Shown one piece after another: positions 11,481 through 24,420 of a stretch of 64,000 bases of DNA (its first letter is position 1; each line of letters begins with the position of its first letter). The stretch is taken from positions 18,848,969 through 18,912,968 of the forward strand of contig JAKTNV010000004.1 in assembly GCA_022747635.1 (NCBI GenBank), read 5' to 3'. The notes below the pieces were generated by a model. That model saw nothing but the letters and a program-made list of their open reading frames with translations. It searched no databases and was not told where the DNA came from. Source of the DNA: Hetaerina americana. Taxonomy: Eukaryota > Arthropoda > Insecta > Odonata > Calopterygidae. The position numbers and the translations under genes were made by a program.

Positions 11481-11924
11481 CGCGGTGATAAAAATTCTTC
11501 GCGCCACGATTGCCCCCACCCACCTCTCCTCCTCATCGCGGATATGGCCCTTGTGAAAGGAGGTTATTAGGCTCCGACAATGTTCCAATTTGAGCGTCAA
11601 CCTCACTGTGTAAATTAATATTGTATTTGTCTTAATGTCTCGAGAATTCGTGATCATGGAATGAATGACGTCGAATTCCATGTTCGCGCCTATGTAAGCT
11701 ATACCCTCGAGTTTTGCTCGTCGGCAGTATACGTTGTGCCAACTTTCTCCCCACCCGTCCTCATGTTCTTCTGGCTTACGTCGATCTCATCAGCCTCGAT
11801 ATTTTTGAAATGTCAGTGACAGGCACTTTGGCATGGAATATTTTAAATACAAAACATACTGCGCAGTGCAATATTTTATAGGCATTAGTGTCGATACATC
11901 ACAACATCGCTAAGCCCCTGAGGT
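11481..11924. other. Spacer between two GC islands
   Basis: Mixed composition and no supported gene. A short frame (11472-11681, minus) is not recognisable. Confidence 0.4.
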
Positions 11925-12440
11925 TGTGATGCCTCGAAAGGACGGGAGGCGGACTGAAGAGCAGCAATCCGCTCACTCTGTCGTATTCCGCCCCTACCTC
12001 CCGCCATTCTTCCTCCCCTTTGCTACCACTCCCCATCTTCCTTTTCTCCTTCATGTTCCCTCCAGTCCTCCTCTTCACCCTCTCCTCTTCCCCATCCGTC
12101 TCTTTCCAATCCTCATTTTCTTCGTCTCCCGTCTTCCTCCTCGACATCCCCTCTCGCACTCTCCCGGGGGACCGCATTCCTTTCGCTGCGGTCGGTATGA
12201 GCCGGGGCAGCTCCCTAGCCCCGAGGAGGAGGCTGGCAGTGGAAGGAAGAGAAGCTTGTGGGGCCGGCCTACGATAGGCACCGATGAGAAGATGGCCACT
12301 CTCGATGGTCGGAAACTGACGTAAATCTGGAGAATATCCTCGGCAACATTCCATCTTCCTTCCCCACTCCCTTACCCCCCTCCTCCCAACACCAATCGTC
12401 CCTGGCTCGTCTTTGCCGCTAGGTAGCCGGGCATGTCGGG
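11925..12440. other. GC-rich, CT-rich island 3
   Basis: The + strand carries dense CCT and CTC runs (11990-12170), a mixed GC part (12170-12290), then another C-rich run. A 181-codon minus frame and a 132-codon plus frame overlap here. Both are low in complexity (Glu, Arg and Gly-rich; Pro, Ser and Phe-rich), which fits chance openness in purine/pyrimidine-skewed DNA. Confidence 0.5.
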
Positions 12441-15400
12441 ACACTTTAAATTTTAGTCATTTATGGAGTCTCAGTCATACAGCTCGAGTTAGGTATTAGA
12501 CCCCTTGGAAGACTGTATATTAGAAATATCGCGGAGCCAGTAGTTCGTAGGCATTGACGGGAGAGTTGTGACTTCAGTGACGGTCCTCCGATCTTTCATT
12601 CACTATGCTGGAAACGGTTTAGTGTCCGATAGCCTACAGGCGCAACCTTTTGTATATCATTCGTTCGTCAAGTTTTTAAGTTGCTGTGTCCCGTCATGAA
12701 TCCTTCATACGGTTTTCCGTCGCCTTTTCGCTTTTGAGAGAGACAACTCGAGTCATTTTTTCTTTTGTATTGGCGTTGTTCCACCGTGAAAGGAATGATT
12801 CCAATAGAACTTCGCATTTCATGGCTCGTATTTATTAGGTGTGAGCAGTGGCTTCGAAAGTGATTCGTTGCATCGTTAATGTCGGTGATTCTTCGTCTAG
12901 CTGCGTAATACTTTGGAGTTGCCTCGTTTGTCTTTAGTTATTCCAAACGAAAATCAAAAATGGTTTCGCTCTCGTATCTTCTGTGACGTTCGCAAACCAG
13001 TTGAAATAAGATTTCAAAGGGTCATTCTTATCACAAGGTTGGGGTTGGTGATCTGAAATCCTCCTATGAGATGCGATGCGAGGACTTGAGATGCGATTTC
13101 AGAAGGCTCTCGCTACAAACAAGTGAAATTACTTATTTAGTGCAGCATTACCATGTAAATTAAGGAAAATTATGAATAAGAGATAGTAATATGTATAGTC
13201 CATGGATATTTATCTCCAGTTGAATGTATTTTATGGAAACAAATGATTGGTCTTTTTAAATGGAGTTTGGTATTGCATCACTGTTGTCACTAGCGTCAAA
13301 AAGACATAAAATTCTAGTTGGAGTCTCTACCTTTATTGTAAATCTTGACCACCTCACTTTTTTCTTGATTCACGCTTGCCGTATGTCGAATACCGAAGAG
13401 CTACATTTATTTCTTGATGAGTGGGCGAAAAGTTGGTTCCCCCTCTTAGGCAAATCATAAATCACGTGCTTGAATGTTACGGATCCCCACGTACGCACGT
13501 CCGTATTTCATAATCGTCGGCGCGAGAATGTTAAATTTGCCTCTTAAATAGTTAAGGCATTTCACGTGCATTACGGGAACATATCCTCAAGGGTTCACCC
13601 GTGGCGTCGGGATAGTGACGTCTCCGACAACACCTCACCGGCTTCCTGTTACTGCTCCTGGCGGCTCCATGTAGAAGTGAGGGCGACCGAAATAAACGTC
13701 TTGGTTTAATTTTGGAAAGTGATTAGGAGGTTAAGGGACGTGGGGGAGTGAGTGCTACATGGCTCGTCGGGAGTGAAGGGGGCTAGAGAGAGGGAGGGGG
13801 GATATTGCACGAGAAAGGTATTTGCGTCGCAGTTGTATCGATGACGCTCTTGTTTAAGTCGTAAGTAGGAGTGCTTTGTTAGATTGTGACCAACTCACTT
13901 CGTGTGGCTACGTCGAAGCACGGATATCACATAATTATTGAAAATGGATCAATTGCGTGTAACCAGCGTCATTGATGGCTAGCGTAAAAGAGGTTGTAAT
14001 GGAAGTTCTGCCATGTTATCCTACTGCCGTTATTTTGTTCTCCCTTCGTATGAGTGGTGGGCTACCTACCTGTAACAAAATGCCAACCACACCGTTGATT
14101 TAATATGGCGTATGTAGTTCGATGTGCCGTGATGAGTTCTTTCTTGTATTTATTACGAGTGGATTTCAGGTTTCACCCTCCCCTGGTTGCTCATGCATTT
14201 TTGTCCAGTTTTCTTCCAAGGCATTCGTTACGGTTGGGTAGCAATCTTGAGAAGGAAGATAATGCACCCATATAATTGGTACCGAGTATTCGTATTCAAT
14301 TATCTCATTTTTGTAGCGGTGGCAGTCGGAAGAGTATAGCCGTTGGTGTTCGTTAAATCGCACCTTACGAAATTCAACCATTATTGCAAAGTAAAGTTTG
14401 TGCTTGTGAAATCAGTGGGTTATTATTCAAAGTAATGTTAATTCAGTAGTGGGTCCCATTTTTCTAAATGTATGACGATCCCTCAGCAATACTAATTTGC
14501 CTGCAAAAATTTACTCATTTGTAATCCCAAATGCACTTGTATATCATTTGTAAGGGATAGCTCCATAATTTGAGTTATTTTTGCAAATTAATTATCTAGG
14601 TGCGGGATATCTCAAATGTCTTAGGATCATTTGTGGTAGGTATTCTGAAAATTTCAATATAACATGTCCGGAGTACTTGTTACCACTTATATGATTAAAA
14701 ATGGATTTCTCGATTTACTTTTGCCTAATTCTTCCTTAAGGTGAAGCTTTTAATGTAGATTCTTAAGGGCCACTCTCCGCTAGCATCCAGAAAAACTTCA
14801 ATTTGAATGTGTAAAATATAGCACTTGTGTTAAGATAAACAGAATTGCATAATTTGACTCTTCTTTATCATAAAATATTGCTCTAGTATTTGCAATTTGA
14901 AGAGTTGAATTTCGAAATATTTAGTCGCCAGCCAAATATGGCGCTGTTTCACATGCCAGTTTTTTCAGTAAAAAAGTTGAGAATTTTTAAAATAAGACGA
15001 AATGTCTTGTAATCATATGATATGTGATTATTTGGAAATGAAATAAGACCTAGTTAATCTTCATAATTATGCAAGTGTAATGCCAATTTCTTGAAGAGAA
15101 AGGAAGTATGCCTCAGGTTGAAGTCATATTCATAAAATTAATATGCATCTTCATCTAATATATCGGTAGTGTAATATAATTTCGATGCACTGACACAATA
15201 TTTACCAAATACATCATTTTATTTGAAATATTTCGGAAGTGAACGCACACAGTTTCCAAATTCATTTGGTCAGGCCAGATCTACCGTAAGGGTTAACATA
15301 TGCGCATTACTTGATTCACGTTTTCTATCCTGAAATCCTTCAAGGAAGTATTTCACTGTATTAGTTATTGTGGCATGCTGACTTCTAAGAATATTATTCG

Positions 15401-15590
15401 TTGAGGAACCTTTCTTGCTCCTTTGCATCTTTTAAGGCACAGTAGGCCTGAGGCATGGATGTGTCTTTTCGAAGTTTCATATAATTTATGCCGCTAGAGT
15501 GTTCATTATTGTGTTCATGACCTTCAGTTTCCCTCGCTTGCGGATCCAAGGAATGAAATTCTTTTCCTGGGGTAATTTCTGTTTCTTACA
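12441..15590. other. Non-coding stretch with a weak GC rise near 13.6-13.8 kb
   Basis: No supported gene in about 3.1 kb. Between 13560 and 13815 the DNA becomes richer in GC and then purine-rich (GGGAGGG-type runs). The remainder is AT-rich. Confidence 0.4.
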
Positions 15591-15900
15591 AAGCGTCTGT
15601 TCCCTGGAACCTCTCAGTTCCACCCCTCCCGTGCAGGAGAACGCTTTGGGGGAGGGGGAAGTTGAGGGGAAGAATGTGGGGGTTGTCCAAGCATGTTCCC
15701 GGAATCGACGCCATTCTTTCATACATTACTTATGCCTCCCTCAAACCCTTTCATTCCTCCAAACTCGCCTCTTCACTCCGATTTCGCTCGTCCCACAATT
15801 TCAAGTCCCCCTAAACTGCAGGTGAGAGCGCTTTTTAAGTTGACTGCGAGAGCAATGAGACGCTGCCTGCCAGCTGAGGTATTCGGGAGTCCCAGTGTCT
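15591..15900. other. Small GC-rich island 4
   Basis: A C-rich segment, a GGGGGAGGGGG-type run (15647-15685), then another CT-rich segment. A good splice-donor word, CAG|GTGAGA, lies at about 15820-15828. The 108-codon frame running into it (VPLNCR end) has no recognisable homology, so no exon is claimed. Confidence 0.4.
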
Positions 15901-17330
15901 TACGAGACATGCCTTAACATGAAAGGATTCCTTATGGAGCTAGGGATTGGGAGATCGTGTTAAGGAGGTTACTCGCCCCTTTCGTCGCCTTAATGATTGA
16001 CTTGACTATGCTAAAACTGTCGAATTTTAAAACGCAGTAACTCATTTCCTTAAATTCCTGTTCCAGCGTTGAACTAGTAATATTTTCTATGGACAATGTA
16101 GGATAGATAATGAATATTATTAACTGATGGACACTTTTTATATAGTTTAGTTAATTATCTCCATTGACCAATAGGGATAATTTTTTTTAATCTAGTGGTT
16201 GGAATCCTCTTAAGTTACATTCATATCTCAGTATTTTACGTTTTTTGACATTCTCACATATTCATGCATTTCACCATTCAGCCTTTTGATGGGGGACTTG
16301 GAAGTGTATTTTCCAGCACGAAATCTGTCCACGCCATTTTCTAATTGATAATTTCTATCTCGTGTAGTCATCTCTATAATGAGATTCCATTTACCGTAAG
16401 TTTTCTATTTGAAAATGTATATTATTAAAAAGAGAATATTTAGCCCTATTGTGTCTTTAAGTCGATACGACGACTAATTATGAAGGTTCTTCTCAAGCAG
16501 ATTTCCACCGACTGGCCCAAATAAGTTCTAAATAGGAATACGTCCCCACCCAGGCCTCCGAGAGGTTGGCGACCCGCGTTTAAAATAAAGGGATTCACTT
16601 TTGTTGCCAAATTTTCAATTAATGCGTACAACTTACGTTGAACTAACGTGGGATGCCATTTTGTTTCCGTCTTTTGGAACATATCTGCTACTTTCGGGGC
16701 AATTTTTTAAGGGATCGTAGGAATGAAAAGTGAGCAAACGAAATAAAAAATCTCTCAAATTTACAATGAAATTGGAGGCACCTTGCATGGTGCTGTTTTG
16801 GCCTCGAAATGGGGGGTTATGGAAGATAAAAAAAGTACTTCTTAAGGTTTGTATGGATGCCGTTTAGTGGCTAAAATGTTATTCATCCTCGATCCTCTTC
16901 GTTATTATGATGGGGCAAGAGTGACGGGCAATGTCTGCGATTCCATAGTACTTTCAGTTCTCTTGTCTGCTAGAATCATTCGCTTTGATGGCAAGCCAAT
17001 TTTTCACTCAGTTATACAGGTAAATCTCGCTCATTAAGAATAGGACTATATAGGTTTGAGACGTCCACCCTTTCCCTCTCGTCTTTGTATTTCGTTTATT
17101 AATAAAAGCACTATCCGTGTTTAGTTGTTCCACTGACTATCAAAATACGTATCAGTATTGTTGAGGTGGTGGAATGCGACGGACTGGCTGCGGTTCAGCC
17201 AACAAGATGGCTTGAAACACCCGCTTAAGGATATTGTAAATGTGGCTCATGTGCGAGTCTCCCTCTACAGTTTTCGACGGTTTTTAGGTCGTTTTTCTCG
17301 GAAAGTCAGGGGAATCTTTGAGATTTCGCC
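15901..17330. other. AT-rich non-coding stretch
   Basis: No supported gene and no repeat with a second copy in the window. Frames stay below 80 codons. Confidence 0.4.
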
Positions 17331-19330
17331 GCTAGGTCCTCTCCCGGCGTGGCACTTCTTCCATTTTCAGCCGTGTGGGAATCATTTAGTTTGCGTTCTC
17401 ATTCACTCATGCTCGCACGCATTGGGCCGTGGGCGTTACTTAACGAAAGGGTGAACAAAATGATGAGCAGGGGGTACAAGAGCGGGGAAGGATAAGGTGG
17501 GGGAAAGATGGGGAGGGTAACGTGTCCGTAGTCTCTCCCGTCTCACACGCACTTCCCCTCCGCCCACACACCAACGCCCTCCCTTTCTTCTCCCCGCCCC
17601 TCGTCCTCATCATTTCCATCCTCTCTCCCGCCCCCGCCTCGCCTCCCCGCCAACTTCACCGAAACCCCCCTCCATCACGTCCCCTCCTCTCTCTCTCTCT
17701 TTCCCTTGTGCGCCGATGTGCTTCGCGCATGCTGCTCGCGCTCTTCAGGGGACGCTATTTCCCTCCTTTTCGCTCCCTTCTCTCTCTCTCCCTCCCATTC
17801 TCTCTCCGCACCATCGATCCATCGATCGCGGGTCTCGACCAGCGGTGGCACAGCGAGCGGCGGCGACTACCACGACGGTGGCAGCGCAGAGCAGAGTCAC
17901 AGTTCACTCTCACTCTCGTTCGTTCCCCTCCCTCATTCCCCCCTTCCATTTTATTTGTCTCTCTCCTCTTCTCGTTTGCCCGTCCTCCCCTTACCCCCCC
18001 TCTGACCTTACTTCATCGTCCCCTCCCGCACGTATCTCAAACCACCCCCCTCATCTTCGCTCTTTTCGACTCGGGCCGGGAGCTTTTAGTAGTGAGTGTG
18101 GAGCGAGTGAGTGAACATCGAGGCATCTCTCGGATGTGTACGCGTGTGTATATGTGTACTCATTGCATATATGCGCAAAGTGTATGCGTGTGTGGATGTG
18201 TCGCGGAGAGGGCGAGTGTTGCCCTGGAAGGATTTTTTTTCGGAGCTCGCGGCCTCCACCATCACCCGGCGAGGTCGTAATACGCTTACGTAAACGTGCG
18301 TCGTCGGCTCGTTTCAGTTTTTTTACTCACTACGCGCCGTACCGTACGGCGCTCCTCACTGCGGTTCGTGCGCGTACGCGTACCACGCCAAGACGGATTT
18401 ATTAACCCCACCTCCCGTACGTGTGTCGGGTGTTGTGCTCGGGGTGTGATGGATTTGTTTCGTCCTCTCTCACGAGGCACGCGTAGTTTTTTCTATTAAC
18501 AGCATTGATCGATTCCGTTTCTCACTACCGCCCCTCCCCCTGCACGCCATGCTCCGAGATTTTCGCCTCTTCTGCCCAGCTCGGAGGGGGCCCTCATTCG
18601 TGGAATCAGCGCCGGTCGCGGCTAGCAAACGCATACAACGAGAGCGGTGGCGTCGTCGGCTGTGGCGGCCATGGACATGGGGCTGGGCCCGGGCCCCACC
18701 CCTCATGGAACCGAGCCGTGCCGAGCCGGGAACCGCGAATGGAAGGAGGGGGACAAGTGATGTGGAGGGAGGTAGGCCTTATCCGGGAGTGTGGAGGGGA
18801 GGATGGGGAAAAGTTCCCAGGCAGCAGGGAGAGAGAGAACCAGGGGCCCCTACCGCCACCTCCTTTGCTACCATAGAAGAACCGGATGTGACGACATGGC
18901 GGCGGTGGCGTCGTGGGTAGGTGGGAGGAAAGCCCGCGCTTGGAAGGCCACGAGGAAGAAGGAATGGTTGAAGCAATGGAGGAGGAAATATGGTGCGAGG
19001 ATGGATCTCCGGTGGATCGGGGGTGGAGTGGTTTCGCTCCCTGCGTTTTCCAGGCGGAGCGGTTGTGTCACGTGCAGGGGGCGACAACCAGTGGTGCTTG
19101 GGAACGGATAAGACCGGTCATCGGAGTGGTGGATTGTGTGGAGTAGGCCGTAGCGAAGTTTTATTTTCTCGTTCGTTCTTCCCCCTTACGATGCGTGCTA
19201 GAAGGAAGGGAATCAGCCCCCAAGATGCCGAGCGCGCGTCCAGAAGTGTGGGATGGCGCGGCACCGCCCTTGGTTCGTGGCGCCGACTCCATAAGCAGAG
19301 AAAGAAGAGGCGTCGGCTATTCTCGGCATT
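17331..19330. other. Main CpG-rich island, C-rich left half and G-rich right half
   Basis: This is the longest GC-rich block. From 17520 to 18060 the + strand is dominated by CCC, CTC and CCT runs, including a TC run near 17687-17701. From about 18590 to 19080 it is G-rich (GGGAGG, GGTGGG). Between them lies a CpG-dense core. This skew reversal around a CpG core is what vertebrate-style bidirectional promoters show, and it may mark a start region here. A 252-codon + frame (17522-18280) is Ser, Pro, Leu and Arg-rich without a domain and I do not call it a gene. Confidence 0.5.
18230..18410. promoter_or_regulatory. CpG-dense core, candidate promoter
   Basis: CG dinucleotides are packed very densely here (for example TACGCGCCGTACCGTACGG and GTGCGCGTACGCGTACC). 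A TCAGTT word at 18314-18319 fits the arthropod initiator consensus, but no downstream promoter element stands at the usual distance and no TATA box is seen. It could drive an untranslated first exon of the gene to the right, but nothing in the sequence proves it. Confidence 0.25.
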
Positions 19331-20034
19331 TATAGAAGGAAAGGTATGCATCTTGGGTGAAGTCTCCTCTTACGCCAAACTTACACTTCCGTGGAATGGG
19401 TTCTAACCGTAGTCTTCTGCGAACAAATGGTCACCGGAAATGTGTGGGTTTGCCTGCCGAGTCACTAGACGCGGAATTCTGATTGTTCATCCCAGTGGAA
19501 AATTCCAAAAATGCCTCGGTATTGGACGTAGGCCCAAGTACGCAGTTTCGTTGTGACTTCGTTTGCTAGCCATGTGGTATTCACTGAAAAGGTGCACATG
19601 AAGTAAAGGTGTGGTTTTTCATTGTATGGCGAAGTCATTAATTTTGTCTAGTTTTAGCTGAGTTAGGTTATCTGGTTAAATTTCACGTAATAGGTAACAT
19701 AAGCGGTGTGTACAAATAGTTGTAACTACATGACCATGTGACTTCAAGGCGTTTGGTAATACATTGCGCGGACACTGCATAAGTGAGGTAGTTTGTCGAA
19801 TTTCTAGCTCATAGTTTTCAGTTCATAGCATGCGAAAGGAGTCCTCGTGTTTATTGAGAGGAAAATGGCGGAGTTAGTGGCCTGTGCCTCCAAAAATCCT
19901 TCCGCCGGTAGTAGAGAGAGGGGAACAGGAAAGTCGGGGTTAGGCTAGGCAACAAGGGTGCCTAAACCACGTTCGCTTCTGTTGGCAGCTGCCTTCCTTA
20001 AGAAGTCGTTCGTTCTCTTCCCGCCATTTTTTAA
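19331..20034. other. Transition zone with a short ATGGCGGAG-started frame
   Basis: Composition falls back toward average. At 19865-19948 an ATG in good context (GAAAATGG) opens a 27-codon frame, MAELVACASKNPSAGSRERG and seven more residues. It is too short and unsupported to call a gene. Confidence 0.3.
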
Positions 20035-20920
20035 GTGGGTATAGTACACTTCCACTTTTCAGTCATTGCCCGGCGTTCCTATGTCCCTCGGCGGCGGGAG
20101 AGTGGCTTACTACTTAATGAAAACTTTGTAATCATGTGTTCAATTCCTTGTGGAATGCAAATTCCTCATGCACCATTAAGGGTTCTCTGTTTTATGGGTC
20201 CGTGTCGGACCTGCGAGACAGATGGAAGGCACGCGGGAAGTGGATAATTTACTTTTGGCAATTAGATCGACTGATGGTTGGTACGAATTTAAATCTCGGC
20301 CTCTCCTCTTTTTCTTCGGGCCGCGATGATGAAAAGAAAGAAGTGCGTTGGTCGAGTTTGCGTATGTCAGGAGGCGGGGGAGGAGGTGGGGCAATGGGTG
20401 CGTTACAATGCTTTAGGAAGGGGGGCAGTAGCGCGAAGTGTGTGTGCGGGAGATGAGTATGGAGGGGGGGGGTTCACGGTGGTGCGTGGGCGGTTAAGGG
20501 CGGGGCAAGGAGGGGAGAGAGGAGTGGGATTGTGGGTAGGGAGAGAGTGGGTAACGGCTAGGTGGGGAAGGGTTGAAGGCGGCGGAAAGAGGGGACGGGA
20601 AGGACGGGCGTGGATGAGGCGAATGCCTGGCCGGAGGGGGAGTAGGGGGAGGGAGCGCTTGTTGAGTCACGTGATCGGGATGACCGTGGGAAGATGGTGT
20701 TGTGTTCCCGAGGCGAGGTATGGTTGATGCCTGCCTCTTCTCCTCTCTTCCCTTCTTCCTTGGGCCGCGCCGGGCTGAGAGACAAGAATCAGTCCCTATA
20801 AATGGAGGTTCTGGATCCGACCAAGAGAGGGCTGCGAGCTGTGTGCGCGAGGGTCTCAGCGGCGTGGTCGCGGGAAGGGATTGGAGCTCTTGAAAAAGAG
20901 GGGGAGACGCCACGGATAAG
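20035..20920. other. Purine-rich, G-rich tract
   Basis: From about 20370 to 20660 the + strand is built of GGGAGG, GGTGGG and GGGCGG words. After 20720 the strand becomes CT-rich for a short way. Frames of up to 139 codons on both strands are compositional artefacts (Gly, Arg, Trp and Val-rich on +, Ser and Pro-rich on -). Confidence 0.45.
20488..20515 (+). other. G-quadruplex motif
   Basis: Four G runs (20488-20490, 20498-20500, 20502-20505, 20512-20515) are separated by loops of 7, 1 and 6 bases, which satisfies the usual G3+N1-7 rule. A nine-G run lies just upstream at 20464-20472. Confidence 0.6.
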
Positions 20921-23600
20921 ACAGGAGGAACCCATTCATACTTTATTTATCCCCATTCGTAGTAACAGCTATGTCATTTCCATGAACTCATACGAGCATC
21001 CCGACTGAATTCCTTTGCGGCGGCAAAAAAGTTTTGAAGTGTTACGTTTTATTCTCTTCCTGCTTCTCATGCCCACACAATCTTTGATAATTTAATGGAG
21101 GTAATTTCCAATTCTGTGACTATGTTTTGAATAGTTAAAGGAAATGGTTTTTGCCCGGGTAGCACTTACGCCAGACAAGCTTTCGATAACGGATTCCAGG
21201 GAAGTTAACATGCCCTTAAAAAAATGTTCATTACAATTAAGCGTCCTGGAGTTAAGCTGTTGTTGCTGATGCATCTACTTATCATTTCTTGTACTAGGGC
21301 TGTCTGTGAAGAAAATAGGGTCGTTGCTATCAATATATGAGCTGTTGAATAGGAAGATTAATATTGAATAAGCCCTTCACGGTAGAATATGATAGATTTT
21401 TCTTTAGTTAATAATTTTTTTGGTCATTATAATCGTTGGTTGTGTTCATAATGTTGGTAATTATCAGAACTACTGCAACTTATTAGTCTAGGTGGTTAAA
21501 TGGTTTTTCTTTTCTAAAGCGTACAATGTGTATGGTAACTAATCATCTGCCAATCTGTGGAAGTAATGACTTAAAAGATGCTGGTTTGTCTTATCTTATT
21601 GTGTCATTTCATCCTCTTTTTGCTCTCATCAATTTTGTCCCTTATCTCATAACCCTTGGAATACTTGTCATCTCACACCGCTGACTCTTCGAGGGACAGT
21701 CCGACAAACAGGATGTGAGGCTGACGCGTCAGTGACAGTCTTTATGTCCTTAGGTGTTTGGTTTTTGTCATTGCTATCTTTCATGGAACACCACAGTATA
21801 GATATTTTGGCAACTGTTGTCTAACGTAACTATTTTTGGTGAATCAAGATTTTGTACTGATACAGATTATAATATTTCCAATATTTCTAAGCATAGGCTA
21901 ATATTAGTGCAGGTATTTTTCCTTTCCTTTCTACCAGGATGGTTATTTAATGTTGGTCTTTGTGTATTAGTGGAAAAAATATCGCTACGTCGTCATATGG
22001 TTCAAAGTTGTCAGCATTATTTCAGTTGATAACATTAACGTAAGAATTTCTCACCATGAGGACTAGCATATTTCATGTATGCATGAAAACAATTTGTGGA
22101 ATGACCTAATGTTCAGAAGAATATAAACCAGTTTGAACAGACGTGGCTAGAAACATTTGGGTTTGGTATTATTCGGGTAAATGTTGCCCTAAGAAACCTC
22201 AATATTTCCATATTGTTGTATTTCGATGACTAGGTATGTTTGTATCCAGTTCACTGACTTCACGCAGTGGAATTTTGCCTAGCTGCTATTCATTTTGCTT
22301 TGCCCTTCCATAATGGCATAGCGCTGAAATAAATGTATATTTACCGAAACATCATTTTGTTATCTTATTATTCAAACAGTAGCTTACTTTGTAATTTTAG
22401 GGATCTTTATCTTACCATTACTAGCAATCCAGGAATCCTTATGCGTGTTGCTTCTGGAGGGGAAGCCATAAGAGCTGTGTGTAGTTGACTGTATTTGTTT
22501 CTATCGAATTAATTCGTCTCCTGGAATCGTGCGATGGCTTGTATTTCCTCCGTTACGGAAACCTGCCATCCTCGTCAAGTCCCCTAGACGGCAAAGGAGT
22601 TGTTGAGCATGGCCAAAATGTTAGGTAAGGTGGGTCGCGGGCTGTGTGCACGATGCCGTAAAAAGCGGAAGAGTACGTGTATGGGGTTTCTGATTGCCAT
22701 TACTTTGGCAACATATATAGTCATGATACTGTTCGAGGTGAATCCAATTCTCGTAGTCAGGTTTTTCTTGTCGAGTTTCTTTTTCTATTCTCTTGATGGC
22801 GCTGGCTGTTGGATGTCTCAACTTATGAATCGATTGCACGTATTGCTGAGGCGGTACTGGTACTGCTGAGTTAATCTTTTACAGCCAACACATACTTCTG
22901 CTAACTTCTGCCCAATTCAGTTTAATGGTTAATTATCGACTCCTTCAGGACTGGCATAGAGAAACCGGTTTCGGTGATTTCACGATGGATCAATTTCCAG
23001 TCATTCAAATTTCGCGCAATTCGTATTATGTAAATAATATATTCCGTGGTCAAGTATTTTATAGCCTTTTGTTCGTTATATTTCCGAGTGCTTTTGCATA
23101 AAAATACTTGAACTTACTTCTTCAGGTATCCTGGAGTATGAGGAGTGCATTACGACCAAGTGTGTCGTGTTTAGAAGCCTTTTTTTCACTGGACCACTGC
23201 GAGTGAAAAATTGCTGTGTTGGCTGTTCGTATGAGATTGACAAAGGTTTACATTGTAAGTCTTCAAAGACCCTATTGTTTCCGATATTTACGCCCGGTGG
23301 AAAGATAATTTTATTTTGCCATTATTTTAACTTGACAATATTTGTTTTTTCTGAGCTGCGATTCTCACCATAAGTATTATGGTTTCATTTGAGTAATTAT
23401 CTTGTGTTTGGTTGTAAAGACGAAAGGCAACTGCCAATAATCATGCGGGATAAATGATAGCTTAGCCGTGGCCACTGTAAGGGCACTACTTCTTGACAGA
23501 AATGATGTGGGCGATTGAAAAAGTATGGAATAATCACGTGAAAACGGATATTTATGAAGTGTGTCGCTGTTGTTTTCCCTTGCGCGTACTTGTTAAGGTC
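20921..23600. other. AT-rich non-coding stretch
   Basis: No supported gene in about 2.7 kb. The frame at 22600-22869 encodes a short, partly hydrophobic peptide (FLIAITLATYIVMILF) but lacks any recognisable family or splice context. Confidence 0.4.
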
Positions 23601-24420
23601 GACCTACGATTACAGGAGATATTCATTTACCTCCCCACCGTCGCTTTGAGGGTAACTGGAAGAAGCAGTCTTCCACTACCATTATGGCCGAGGGAATTCG
23701 TTCGGCCGCCGTCCTCACCTCCGGTCCTACCTTTTCTACCGAGTCGATTTTACAAGTCGTCCTAAGCCTTCTCCGCCCTATCTTCCAGCTCCTCCTTTCG
23801 CCTTCCCTCCTCGGGCACACCTTGGTCATTGGCCACACGGCTGGGGTCCGCATTCCTGGCATTCCATCCCTCCTTGTAGCCCCTCTCTCTTCCGTACCTC
23901 GGCCTCCCTCACCGCCTCATCCCGTGCCTCCCGACGGCCGCCTCCCAGACCCTCCAGCACCGCAATCCTCCCCGTGTTCCTCCCGTCCCCCGCCCTCCCG
24001 AGTCCATCCGCCTCTTGTTTCCAAAACTCCTCCCTCCTCTCCCTTTGCTCTTTCACTCTGGCCGCCAGCGACGCGCAATGGTAAGAGAGTGGTGGGTGCA
24101 TCGCTCTCGGGTCCATTCTCGGGTTCCCTTCAGCTTATGCCACTCGTTGGCGCGGGCGGGCCGCACGCCTGGCGGCTGTGGGGGTGCAGGGCGAGCGCTG
24201 GCGACGATGGGGGATGGTCAGGGTTCTGGTGACTAGCGGAAGGTTCGGGCGTTGAACCCCACTCAGCTACTCAGGAAGGCCCTTCCACGGGTGTTCATCC
24301 AGCTTGACAGCGGTCGCCGCCTCCCCGCCGAGGTGCGGCATTGTTTCAATCCTGTGAATCCCGTAACAGTTGGCGTCTTTCCCCACTCTCACTACTCACT
24401 CCTCCCCTCCATGTTCCGTT
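23601..24420. other. GC-rich island 5
   Basis: C-rich on + from about 23630 to 24080, then G-rich from about 24130 to 24250, again the C-to-G order. A 182-codon + frame (23684-24232) is Pro, Ser and Leu-rich without a domain. Confidence 0.5.

Noticed and set aside
11899..12444. 181-codon minus frame
   Set aside because: Glu, Arg and Gly-rich reading of a purine-rich strand, mirrored by an equally open plus frame.
17522..18280. 252-codon + frame in the main island
   Set aside because: Ser, Pro, Leu and Arg-rich low-complexity product, overlapped by other open frames on both strands. It fits chance openness of stop-poor CT-rich DNA.
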